Position numbers and translations under genes: made by a program. Positions 1-8,062 of a DNA stretch of 64,000 nucleotides are shown here, one piece after another. The notes below the pieces were generated by a model. The model ran no database searches, had not been told where the DNA came from, and worked only from the letters and a program-made list of their open reading frames with translations. The stretch covers positions 5,084,001-5,148,000 of the forward strand of contig NZ_CP064939.1 in NCBI RefSeq assembly GCF_015679185.1. The letters run 5' to 3'. The stretch comes from Pedobacter endophyticus (GTDB taxonomy: Bacteria > Bacteroidota > Bacteroidia > Sphingobacteriales > Sphingobacteriaceae). The stretch's first letter is position 1. The number at the start of each line of letters is the position of its first letter.

Positions 1-1
1 G

Positions 2-1195
2 TTCTTATCGACCGAGATTCTGCCACCAAACACAGCCATAAAGGCCTATGCCAAGGTAAGCTTTGTGCAGTTGGTTGGCGGCAACTGGCAAACGGTTTAT
101 ATGGACGGCAAAAAGGCCGAGGAAGAGAAAAGCATTGACTTTAAGACTGGCACCGCACCGGAAACGATACCATTAACCAATATCGCCTATAGCTGGCCGG
201 TGGTAGATCAACGAAACTTTTATACCGCCGAAAGCAGCTCGGGCTATGTCCAGTTAAAACGCGGGCAGAGTTACCTGTTTAATGCGAAGGGCTTTAAACA
301 AGAACTGGCATTTAAAAAAGAAAATGGTAACGCACTCCCCGTTACCTATCAATACGATTCGGCACGGGTGCAATTAAGGTTCGACCTGCCGAAAGTGGAG
401 GCCAACAGCAGCTATAGCTTCGTGCTGGTAAGCAAATCGCAGGGAAGCACTACTGGAAGCACCACCACTACACAGAAAAGCACCACGGCGGAGGGCGACG
501 TGACCGAAATTACCAATAAACAGGCACAAGATGTGATCCGCTCAGACGGAGGCAAGGTGTTGCTGGGCTATAACTTCCATAGTAGTGCTTTTGCCACCTT
601 TAGGGAAAAAATGGCCGCGATCACTCCCGTGCAGGATCTTTTTGGCAAGGTATCATCGGATGTAATCGATCTGCGGAAAACGGTTGCCCAATACGAGGCC
701 TTTGATCTTGCCGAAATAACGGGAACTGCCTACACGGCCAGTAAGCCGTTGCTCCGGCCAATTGCCTTGCTGGATAATAATTATTATCAGCAGGATATTA
801 AGCCGCTTAATTATGAAAAATATCCTATTGCCGGGGATATTACCCTCGATCGGGATACCGCTCAACTGGGGCTTGCACCGGTAAGGGCATTGCCGATACT
901 GCTCAGCTATCAGGCCAATGTAGAGCAGGGGAACTTCAATACCCAGTCGGTAAACCAAAGGCTGCCCTACATCTACGATTTGCCACGTATCTACAAGGCC
1001 GATTTTCAAGAACTGCAAAGTCAGGTGGTAAACCGTTTCCTCGGCACGCCGCAACAACAACAGTACGAATGGCTGATCAACGGCCACTTTCCCTTTATGC
1101 GTGAGGGAAATTACAGGGTTCAGTACAGGTTTATGCTTCCGAATGGAAGTGCGGGAACCAGCGCCGTAGTGAACTATAACAATCCTATTAAATAA
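2..1195 (+). CDS. C-terminal part of a large secreted protein of unknown function (5' end outside window)
   Basis: The reading frame is open from the first bases of the window and has no natural start, so the gene begins upstream; a GTG at 65 is only an internal codon. About 397 residues are visible. They are rich in beta-strand-like segments, with a Ser/Thr/Gly-rich linker (a run of TTGSTTTT type, roughly residue 150) between two domains, which fits an extracellular multi-domain protein. I do not recognise a named domain. It lies just upstream of a TANFOR-type toxin gene on the same strand, separated by an unusual palindrome cluster, so it may belong to the same secretion island. It could be the end of another backbone protein of the system; no catalytic motif is evident. 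Confidence 0.6.
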   Translation, partial: FLSTEILPPNTAIKAYAKVSFVQLVGGNWQTVYMDGKKAEEEKSIDFKTGTAPETIPLTNIAYSWPVVDQRNFYTAESSSGYVQLKRGQSYLFNAKGFKQELAFKKENGNALPVTYQYDSARVQLRFDLPKVEANSSYSFVLVSKSQGSTTGSTTTTQKSTTAEGDVTEITNKQAQDVIRSDGGKVLLGYNFHSSAFATFREKMAAITPVQDLFGKVSSDVIDLRKTVAQYEAFDLAEITGTAYTASKPLLRPIALLDNNYYQQDIKPLNYEKYPIAGDITLDRDTAQLGLAPVRALPILLSYQANVEQGNFNTQSVNQRLPYIYDLPRIYKADFQELQSQVVNRFLGTPQQQQYEWLINGHFPFMREGNYRVQYRFMLPNGSAGTSAVVNYNNPIK

Positions 1196-1261
1196 GTAGG
1201 TACGGATAACTAAGGAAAATATGGATCAAGGAAGCCCGAGGGCCGGGGTAGAGCGGCTTAA

Positions 1262-1515
1262 AACGTGGTCGACCACGTTCAACACTCCGTCGACCACGTT
1301 GGTATACGTGGTGAACTACGTTCAACAATCCATTAACCACCTGGTAGAACGTGGTACAGCACGTTATACTACCCGTTTACCACGTCGGTATACGTGGCAC
1401 ACCACGTTCGCTAACCCATTAACCACGTTACCCAACCCCGCAAACGGGGTAAACGACGTGGTACACCACGTTACCCTACCCCACCTGCGGGGCAAACGAC
1501 GTGGTAGACCACGTT
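1262..1515. repeat. cluster of short ACGTGGT/ACCACGT palindromes
   Basis: About 250 bases hold roughly 15 copies of ACGTGGT or its complement ACCACGT, many arranged head to head around 2-6 bases. The first is an 18-base perfect palindrome, AACGTGGTCGACCACGTT at 1262-1279. Short GC hairpins (CCCCGCAAACGGGG near 1436 and CCCCACCTGCGGGG near 1479) are interspersed. A reading frame runs through it but its residues only reflect the repeated words, so I treat it as non-coding. It sits between the upstream secreted-protein gene and the first TANFOR gene. Confidence 0.8.
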
Positions 1516-1658
1516 CTGCAAGCCGTGGACGAGGTATTTAAATAATTTAACAATTAACAGTAAGGCAATGGAAGATTATAATGCAAGATGTCGGAGGTTG
1601 GGAGTACGAAGTCTTAAGACTGAGCTGAAAAAAAGTCCGGAGTCTGGAGTCCGCAGTC

Positions 1659-1800
1659 CGCAGTCCGGATGTTTAAGCCAGTTGCAAAAAAGAAATGTGG
1701 CCCCTGAAAATATGCAAAAGGCATCCCTTTTGGGAAGGCTGGCGTTGCATTTTCAGGCTATGGGTTTTACCTTAAACCTTAAGCCTTTCGCCTTCTACCT
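1659..1800. repeat. leader repeat copy A with long hairpin (copy B at 14436-14577)
   Basis: 142 bases are the same as 14436-14577 apart from one substitution near 1672. The segment contains an inverted repeat (1703-1717 against 1745-1757) enclosing a second small hairpin (TCCCTTTTGGGA). It precedes and overlaps the signal-peptide codons of both TANFOR genes. The signal-peptide core that follows differs between the two genes, then identity resumes. The segment may act as an mRNA leader structure or simply be part of the duplicated gene. Confidence 0.75.
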
Positions 1801-4800
1801 TACTTTGGTCTTTCTGCTTTCAGCTTTAAGCTCTTCAGCCCAAATCTACCCCGTACAGGTAACCCCCGTGCTCGTACCGCCCTACTCGTTAAACACCAGC
1901 GATTACTACAACGGCACCACCGAGCGGCTGGCCATCGTGCTCACCAATACCGATCTGCAAAAGCCCGTGCTGAGCGTGCGCCTGCGCATGTACATCGAGG
2001 GGCAAAATGCCAAGCTCCAAAGCAAGGACGGCGTTTACTACCCAACCATTACCCTCGATGCAGGCATCCCCCAGCGCATCAGCCTCGGCGACCTTGCACC
2101 CTACTTCAATGTAGACAACCTCAACTTCTCCGGCATCACCCGATCCATGTACGCCCAGAACAGTAAGCTGCCCGAGGGCTTTTACTCCTTCTGCTTTGAG
2201 GCCATAGAGGTATACACCGGGCAGGTGCTCAGCCGCAAGAGCTGTAGCATGGCCTACATTACCCTGAGCGACCCGCCACTGCTCAACATCCCTGTAAAGG
2301 GCGAAAGCATTGCCAGCAGGGAGGTGCAGAACATTATCTTCCAATGGACGCCCCGCAACCTCGGCAGCCCCAATGGCGCCTTTAATACCGAGTACGAGTT
2401 TACCCTAAAGGAGCTTTGGGATACCGGCATTGCCCCCGAGGCCGCCTTTCACAGCACCCAGCCGCTCTATCAGGTAACCGTTAGGCCAACCACGTTATTA
2501 ATGGGCCCTGCCGAGCCACAGCTCATCCCCGGCAAGCGCTACGCCTGGCGGGTACGGGCCGTAAGCACCTCGCCTATGGGCGAGCAGCTCGACAGCTACC
2601 GCAATAACGGCTTTAGCGAGATCTACTGGTTTACCTACCAGAGCGATTGCAGGCCACCGCTCGCCATCAACTCCAGTGTAACCAGTGGCCGGGTAACCAT
2701 CAGCTGGACGCCCGACCCCACCAATAACGGAACGCCCGCAGGCGGCTATACCCTGCAATACCGCGAACGGACTTTGAGCGCCTCAAAATGGTACAGTGTA
2801 AATACGCTCGAGAACAGGGCCGTGCTTTACGACCTCAAGCCCGGCACGACCTACGAATACCGCGTGGGCAGCAGCTGTGTGCCAGGCAATATCGGCATCG
2901 GTACCGACCAGACAACCTATTCGGATATCCTCACCCTTGAGATCAGCGGCGACCCGAACGATACCCGGACGGTGAACTGCGGGATGATCAGCCCGGAGAT
3001 TGCCATTGCCAACCGCACCCCGATACAAGCCTTAAACCAAGGCGACCTGATTATGGCAGGTAGCTTCCCCGTAAAGATTACTCGCGTCTCCCCCTCTGGG
3101 GGAGGTTGGGAGGGGGAAGGTTATGTTACCATCCCTATGCTGGGGCAGGCAAACGTAAAGGTGCGCTTTTCGGGCATACAGGTAAATACCGAAAGGCAGC
3201 TGTTTGCGGGGGTGATTGAAACGACCTATGATGTTAAGGAAACGCAGATTGTAGACACTAAAGAAATAGAGGAAAGTATTAAGGCACTTGCTGATGTAGT
3301 AAAAAAACTAATCACTACAAGCGACAAAATAGATAAGCTTTTAGAAAAGGATGTAGTCTCTGCATCAGAACTAAAAGATTTACAGCAACAATTGGCATCA
3401 CTTACAGTACAGAAAGATAGTTTGACAAAATCTGCTGAAATGGTTACCAAGCTGAATGAATCTATACCTACCTACATAAATTCAGCAGGTGGTGCCAGCG
3501 TTAAGGATAATACGCCATTCAAGGAGGCGCTATCAAAAACATCAGCGGCCTTAAAAGCCGATGCTGCTGCAATGGAAGAAAAACAGTTCAGTTCTTTCGT
3601 CACACTATATAATAGTAAAGGTTACGGAGAGCTTTTGTATAAGCTGTATAAAATATATCAGTTTTATGATGAATGCTCCAAAGATAATTGGAAACCTTAT
3701 AAGGATGCTGGTATTGTTCCCTATTGTTTTTGGAAAAATGCCAATACATCAGAAAGCAAGCAGTATACCTTCCTCGATAGGCCATATACAGCAGGCGTAT
3801 TAGATGGCTTGTACATTCAGGTTTATGACCTGGCCCATTTGGGGACCACCCTGAATGATTTGAGGCAGAATATGGACGATATTACTTACGCCTACAGCAT
3901 AGGTTATATGGAGTGTAAGGGTATCAAAAGCGACAAACTAACCATTGCCAAGTTAAAAGCTCAATTAATACAAGCAAAAAAGGATAGCGGTTTTAGTGCA
4001 TGGTGGGATAACTTAACCATACCAAACAAACTGGCCAAAATAAAAGAATGTAAGGAACAGGAATTAATAAGGAATGAAACGGAAAAGGTAATTAATAACC
4101 TGTATGAAATTATTAGCAACCAAGAACGGCTAGAAAAGGCAATTAACACCATAGCCAAACAGTTAAACAATTACTTTGAGCAACTAAACGGTACTAGTGA
4201 TGAACAGCGTTACGAGCATGGTAAGATTGTTTCGAATATTGCAACTTTATTAATTGGTACAGGCGAAACCAAGGCGGGAAAGAGTATTATAGAAGCTTTA
4301 GAGTATTTAGCTACCAAAGGTAAGGGCACTTTTGATGATATTGGGAAGCGGTTGTTGGGTATAGGTAAAGCAGTTAAGAAAATATGGTCAGTAAATGATA
4401 AACAATTACTAAAACTATCTTCACTAAAACAAGGTTTCTTGAATTCTTCAGATGAATTAATGGGGATAGAAAAAGCATCTGATGAGTTGATTGCTGCTGT
4501 ATCGAAAAAAAGGCGAGTTGTTATCGCAAAAGATGGTTCAGAAGAATTAAGAATGCTTGAATATTTCAGCGCTGAAGCAAGTGTAGGGGGTGAAGATATG
4601 GCCAGCATTATTTTAAGAGAAAACCCGAGTAAGGCTGCTATTTTAGAAGAATTTTTACATGGTACTCAACATAAACTAGGCATTATTGATGATTTAGGGA
4701 GATATAATGCAGAAGCTCATGTTAAAGATTTTATGATTAGACATCAAAAGATGTTAGGACTGAGTGATAAAGACATAGCAATATTGAAACGTTTAAAAGA

Positions 4801-4813
4801 TTTAGGGCTTTAA
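1760..4813 (+). CDS. TANFOR-type secreted polymorphic toxin 1
   Basis: About 1017 residues. I chose ATG 1760 because it gives a clean signal peptide (MGFTLNLKPF, a hydrophobic core, then SSA-Q); in-frame ATGs at 1568 and 1712 would add residues made of repeat words. Residues ~30-490 are the conserved backbone shared with the gene at 14537, including an FN3-like section with a TYEYRVGSSC motif. A coiled, charged linker follows, then a hydrophobic pre-toxin segment (around YEHGKIVSNIATLLIGTG, residue ~818). The last ~100 residues are a distinct tip with EEFLHGTQH (residue ~963), which resembles zincin-like metallopeptidase toxin tips with a changed first His. GC content falls sharply after ~3230. 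A likely immunity gene follows 11 bases later. The toxin role is inferred from architecture; the exact activity is uncertain. Confidence 0.7.
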   Translation: MGFTLNLKPFAFYLTLVFLLSALSSSAQIYPVQVTPVLVPPYSLNTSDYYNGTTERLAIVLTNTDLQKPVLSVRLRMYIEGQNAKLQSKDGVYYPTITLDAGIPQRISLGDLAPYFNVDNLNFSGITRSMYAQNSKLPEGFYSFCFEAIEVYTGQVLSRKSCSMAYITLSDPPLLNIPVKGESIASREVQNIIFQWTPRNLGSPNGAFNTEYEFTLKELWDTGIAPEAAFHSTQPLYQVTVRPTTLLMGPAEPQLIPGKRYAWRVRAVSTSPMGEQLDSYRNNGFSEIYWFTYQSDCRPPLAINSSVTSGRVTISWTPDPTNNGTPAGGYTLQYRERTLSASKWYSVNTLENRAVLYDLKPGTTYEYRVGSSCVPGNIGIGTDQTTYSDILTLEISGDPNDTRTVNCGMISPEIAIANRTPIQALNQGDLIMAGSFPVKITRVSPSGGGWEGEGYVTIPMLGQANVKVRFSGIQVNTERQLFAGVIETTYDVKETQIVDTKEIEESIKALADVVKKLITTSDKIDKLLEKDVVSASELKDLQQQLASLTVQKDSLTKSAEMVTKLNESIPTYINSAGGASVKDNTPFKEALSKTSAALKADAAAMEEKQFSSFVTLYNSKGYGELLYKLYKIYQFYDECSKDNWKPYKDAGIVPYCFWKNANTSESKQYTFLDRPYTAGVLDGLYIQVYDLAHLGTTLNDLRQNMDDITYAYSIGYMECKGIKSDKLTIAKLKAQLIQAKKDSGFSAWWDNLTIPNKLAKIKECKEQELIRNETEKVINNLYEIISNQERLEKAINTIAKQLNNYFEQLNGTSDEQRYEHGKIVSNIATLLIGTGETKAGKSIIEALEYLATKGKGTFDDIGKRLLGIGKAVKKIWSVNDKQLLKLSSLKQGFLNSSDELMGIEKASDELIAAVSKKRRVVIAKDGSEELRMLEYFSAEASVGGEDMASIILRENPSKAAILEEFLHGTQHKLGIIDDLGRYNAEAHVKDFMIRHQKMLGLSDKDIAILKRLKDLGL
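1838..3232. repeat. 1395-bp backbone repeat, copy A (copy B 14621-16015)
   Basis: This segment encodes the mature backbone of toxin 1 and matches 14621-16015 at constant offset without indels. The first ~900 bases appear identical; scattered substitutions begin near 2750 and yield few residue changes (for example TLSAS against SLSGS). Identity stops abruptly after the codons for TTYD, where the two proteins diverge completely. This is the pattern of a recent duplication or gene conversion with exchanged tips. Confidence 0.9.
3088..3120. repeat. intergenic-type repeat word inserted in frame in the backbone (copy at 15871-15903)
   Basis: A GC-rich stretch of CCCCCTCTGGGGGAGG type encodes SPSGGGWEGE in the middle of the backbone domain. 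The same DNA word is familiar from non-coding regions of Bacteroidota, and a related word lies downstream of the efflux operon near 54800. Both backbone copies carry it, so it predates their duplication. The insertion reading is inference. Confidence 0.5.
4211..4356. repeat. 146-bp pre-toxin repeat, copy A (copy B 5866-6011)
   Basis: This stretch encodes the hydrophobic pre-toxin segment of toxin 1 (YEHGKIVSNIATLLIGTG onward to about FDDIGKRL). It recurs with few substitutions and no indels at 5866-6011, where it heads an orphan toxin tip in the same relative reading frame. It marks the junction at which toxin tips are exchanged. Confidence 0.9.
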
Positions 4814-4824
4814 GTTTATTAATT

Positions 4825-5115
4825 ATGAAAAACAAAAGAAAGCTAGAAATTACAAATATTTTTTATTTGAGTGATGCTACGGCATTATCAATTAAAGGAT
4901 TAAACAACATAAGAATAGGAGATTACGAATGTTCTATTTATGTTAACGATGTATTTTATAAAGAAGTTAATGTCATAAATGAGCTTTTTCTAGATAGGAA
5001 AATGGCAAATATAGAGGAAAGAGTATTTGAAATAAAACAAGACCTTAGTGAGTTAAAAGAAGCTGATTTGAAATCATTACACTTTTCATTAGAAGATATA
5101 AAAAAGCCAAGGTAA
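4825..5115 (+). CDS. putative immunity protein for toxin 1
   Basis: A 96-residue AT-rich gene that starts 11 bases after toxin 1 on the same strand. It has no signal peptide or membrane segment, so it should stay in the cytoplasm. I recognise no family. Its small size, soluble acidic and lysine-rich composition and position directly after a variable toxin tip are the usual marks of a cognate immunity gene. Function is inferred from position only. Confidence 0.5.
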   Translation: MKNKRKLEITNIFYLSDATALSIKGLNNIRIGDYECSIYVNDVFYKEVNVINELFLDRKMANIEERVFEIKQDLSELKEADLKSLHFSLEDIKKPR

Positions 5116-5161
5116 ATTTATTATAGTGCTTGGCGAAAGGAAAATCCAAATACCAAGTTAA

Positions 5162-5440
5162 AATCGAAATAATGTCCAATTCGAAATACAAGTTATGAAA
5201 GATGCTTTGCAAGATGGCAAATGTGTTTTAACTCCAAACAATTCTATTTATAGAGTTTATGATAAGCCAGAGTTTTTGAGAGAGAATATTTTAAAAGAGG
5301 CAATAGAACAGGCAGGTGCTGCCAAGGCTAATGGATTAAGAATTGAATGGCTTGTTACAGATAAAACCGCCGTTGAGCAACTAACCAAATTTTTTAGTGA
5401 AAGAAATGTAAATATTGAGGTCAAATATTTTAAAGAATGA
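5162..5440 (+). pseudogene. orphan toxin tip remnant
   Basis: The frame is open from a stop at 5159 to TGA 5440, with the first ATG at 5195 (81 residues from there). It looks like the C-terminal half of a nuclease-like toxin tip: VQFEIQVMKDALQDGK (5174 on), then a predicted helix and strand region ending IEVKYFKE. The bases before it (about 5122-5160) encode similar toxin-like residues in other frames, suggesting frameshift decay. It overlaps the next gene by ATGA at 5437-5440, the usual spacing of a toxin and its immunity gene. It has no secretion signal, so it cannot be exported as it stands. Confidence 0.5.
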
Positions 5441-5781
5441 AAATAATAGAGAATGGAATCTTTGAGACAGCAAGACATCAAAATGATTTCTCGCAGGCAA
5501 ATATGAATGATGAACTTCTTTGCGATGTAAGAATAAAAGAACCGTTGGAGAAATATTTGTTGTTAACCATGTTTCCAAATCGATTTGAGAATGAAAACTT
5601 GTTGAATATTTATTACAACCGTTTTTACTGGTTTAATAAATTCAGAAATGACTATATATACTATTACGGCGATGACAATCTGAATTTGGAGCAGCAAAGA
5701 TTTAAAATACTTGAAGAGGGAGACAGATTTTCGGATATTGATTGGAACATAATTGAATCGATACAAAATCAGAATACTTAA
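5437..5781 (+). CDS. putative immunity protein (114 aa)
   Basis: An AT-rich gene whose ATG overlaps the stop of the toxin-tip remnant upstream by four bases. The product is soluble and rich in aromatic residues and Asn (a stretch of YYNRFYWFNKFRNDYIYYY type in the middle). I recognise no family. The overlap with a toxin tip suggests it is the retained immunity partner of a displaced tip, kept because it protects against kin carrying that toxin. That role is inference. Confidence 0.5.
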   Translation: MKIIENGIFETARHQNDFSQANMNDELLCDVRIKEPLEKYLLLTMFPNRFENENLLNIYYNRFYWFNKFRNDYIYYYGDDNLNLEQQRFKILEEGDRFSDIDWNIIESIQNQNT

Positions 5782-5862
5782 TTTATTATTGTTGAAATCC
5801 TATTTGATGAATGTATCGACATGAATCTAAATTTAATTCAAAATTAGCAAGCTGAAAGCTAG

Positions 5863-6801
5863 TGGTACGAGCATGGTAAGATTGTTTCGAATATTGCAAC
5901 TTTATTAATTGGTACAGGCGAAACCAAGGCAGGAAAAAGTATTATAGACGCTTTAGAGTATTTAGCTACCAAAAGTAGAAGTACTTTTGATGATATTGGG
6001 AAGCGGTTGTTTGGCAAGGGCTTGACTGGTAAAGCAAGTTTATTTGCGAAATTTAAAAATTTTCCAAACCTCAAATCATGGGTTAATAGCTTGGATGACG
6101 TAGCGGATGCAAAATTATTATCTAAATTGGATAATTTGGAGGCAGATTATTTTGCAAAGCTGGATGCAGATTTATTGCATAAAACGTACGGTGTTGAGAT
6201 AAAAGCTTTGGTTAAGGAGAATCCCGATGACCTTTTTGATGTTTGGCAGAAACTTAAAGATGACCCGGCTTACAGTTGGGAACTTCAAAAAACAGGTGGT
6301 AGCCGTTGGGAAAAATGGAGCAAGAGAGAATTTTTCAAGGACATCACGGCAAAAGGAAAAGGATTTGAAACTGATGTGTGTTTGGCTACCTTTAAAAATC
6401 GAAGCTCAGCTAAATATTTAGAATTGAAACAAAAGTTCCAGACGGATTTTGGCAAAAACTTAGATGATTATGATATGTATAGCCAAGTACAACTCAAATA
6501 CGATGGAGATAATTACTTTGTAGCTGATCAATTGTTTGTGAAAAGAAATATTGATGGCGATATTGTAGATATTTTGGTAATTGAAAATAAATTGAGTGAT
6601 ACTACGCCTTTAACTATACCGCAAGCAATGGCTTTTACTAAAACATCTTTTACAGTTAGAAGTTTAGATAAGTTTCCGGAATTGGGAACAGGACTAAAAT
6701 TGAACCCAGGAACTTTAATTAATTTTAAAAATTCCAAGCAATTCTATAAAGTCCATGATGGTGCAAATGGTGATATAATTAGTGGAATAATAAAGCTTTA
6801 A
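5863..6801 (+). pseudogene. orphan toxin cassette with PD-(D/E)xK-like nuclease tip
   Basis: The frame opens right after a TAG at 5860 and has no ATG start; a TTG at 6007 is the only plausible initiator. Its first 49 codons repeat the pre-toxin segment of toxin 1 (5866-6011), then a new tip follows. The last ~110 residues contain YFVADQLFVK, then VDILVIENKLSDTTPLTIPQ, an arrangement D, E-x-K, Q that fits a restriction-endonuclease-fold toxin. A GFETD motif upstream could supply the first acidic residue. It is followed four bases later by a likely immunity gene. I read it as a spare tip that can be recombined onto the TANFOR backbone; a truncated leftover is the alternative. Confidence 0.7.
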
Positions 6802-6805
6802 TCTT

Positions 6806-7453
6806 ATGGTATTTAATAAAGAGAATTTCGAAGATCTTATTCTTCAACTTAAACCCAAAAATTTTAATTATAAAGGAGGTTTTGGTTCGGTTAGATTTGT
6901 AAAAGAAGAAGCCGATAAGATATTGACTATCGCTATTGGCTATAATCAATATTTTCCTCATTCGGCGGTAGTAAAGGGTGTTTCGGTAGATATTTATTTT
7001 GCCGAAGTAGAAAATATTTTAAAACAAAATGGTTTCGGAGAGGAGTGTGAAAGTACATTTGGCAAAGTATTTCAAGATTTACATGGTGTTGATTATGAAA
7101 AATTGGAGACAGAGATCAATTCGGAGAAGACTTTCAATGTTGTAAGAAATGTTATTGAAGATATTTTAGAAAAGGGTGTGAAACCGTTTTTATCTCGATT
7201 CACAACAATAAACGAAATAGCTGATTTTTTAGCTGATAAAAGACCAATTGAAATTGTGCCCTTTATACAGGGATCAATATTATACCCAAAAACTATTTTG
7301 ATAATGAAACTTGCAGACCATCCAAATTTTAGGAAGCGTTTAGTAGAATTCAGAACTATTCTCTCAGAAAATGTTGATGAAAATGTTAGATATCCAATAT
7401 TGCTTAACAAGTATGACGAGCTTTTTCATGATGATTTGAAACAAATTAAATAG
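6806..7453 (+). CDS. putative immunity protein for the nuclease-like tip (215 aa)
   Basis: Starts four bases after the orphan nuclease-like tip. The soluble 215-residue product shares a loose pattern with the immunity candidate at 23574: an early strand region before FAEVENIL, a V-x-PF-type helix in the middle, and a late helix with K-x-L-I-x-KL-x-NP spacing. Both sit behind toxin tips that resemble each other, so toxin and immunity appear related at the two loci. Family name unknown to me. Confidence 0.6.
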   Translation: MVFNKENFEDLILQLKPKNFNYKGGFGSVRFVKEEADKILTIAIGYNQYFPHSAVVKGVSVDIYFAEVENILKQNGFGEECESTFGKVFQDLHGVDYEKLETEINSEKTFNVVRNVIEDILEKGVKPFLSRFTTINEIADFLADKRPIEIVPFIQGSILYPKTILIMKLADHPNFRKRLVEFRTILSENVDENVRYPILLNKYDELFHDDLKQIK

Positions 7454-7657
7454 TACCACTCCATTAACAACGCCACAAGCAACAGCTTTTACTAAAAATA
7501 CGTTACTGTGAGAAGTGTTAATATCGAATCTGCAACTACGCCAGGTAAATTTTTAAATAGTGGGCAAAGTCTAAATTTTTCAGATACAAAGCAGTGGTAC
7601 AAAGTGCATGATGGTGCAAATGGAGATATAATAAGGGGAATTAGTAAAATGAATTAA
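7452..7657 (+). pseudogene. frameshifted fragment of a second nuclease-like toxin tip
   Basis: Translating from 7452 gives STTPLTTPQATAFTKN and then, after a one-base frameshift near 7505, TVRSV and later QWYKVHDGANGDIIRGISK, ending at TAA 7657. This matches the C-terminus of the orphan tip at 5863-6801 (TTPLTIPQAMAFTK and KVHDGANGDIISGI). Only the last ~65 codons remain. It is the 3' end of a further cassette in the array. Confidence 0.75.
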
Positions 7658-7660
7658 GTT

Positions 7661-7798
7661 ATGGCTTTTAATAAAAAGGAATTAGACCAAAGTTTCAAGC
7701 AAATCTCTATTGATGGATTTACCTTCAAAAAAGAAATAATGGGATATTCTTGGTCTAAAGAATATCCCAACAGAACAATAGATTTGGCGGGAAAATAA
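7661..7798 (+). pseudogene. truncated paralogue of the immunity gene
   Basis: A 45-residue frame begins MAFNKKELDQ, three bases after the toxin fragment, and resembles the start of the immunity gene at 6806 (MVFNKENFED). It stops at TAA 7798. The remaining sequence to the next gene shows no clear continuation. Together with the toxin fragment this is a decayed toxin-immunity pair. Confidence 0.6.
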
Positions 7799-8062
7799 AG
7801 ATTATTCTGCCCGCATTTATTGCTGGCCAGATTATGCTGGCTGAAAAGGAGGATAGAATTGACGAACTCCGTTTTTTTATGCAGGCTTATTATTACCTGA
7901 ACTAATTGTAAAACCATCAAACAAACAACTTACATCCCTTAATAAGTTGAATAAAACAAGGAACCGATAATGTTCCAAAACTGTGTGATCATCCCTGAGG
8001 CACAGTAAAAACTATTTTAAATGCTGTTTGCATTTGCAACAGCTTAATGTATACCTAATGGG

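Noticed and set aside
1221..1541. 106-residue reading frame through the palindrome cluster
   Set aside because: Its residues follow the repeated ACGTGGT words, there is no ribosome-binding site, and it resembles no protein. Treated as non-coding repeat.
1889..2344. Minus-strand frame of 151 residues inside the TANFOR backbone, identical at 14672-15127
   Set aside because: Identity simply reflects the duplicated plus-strand gene; high GC makes the opposite frame open.
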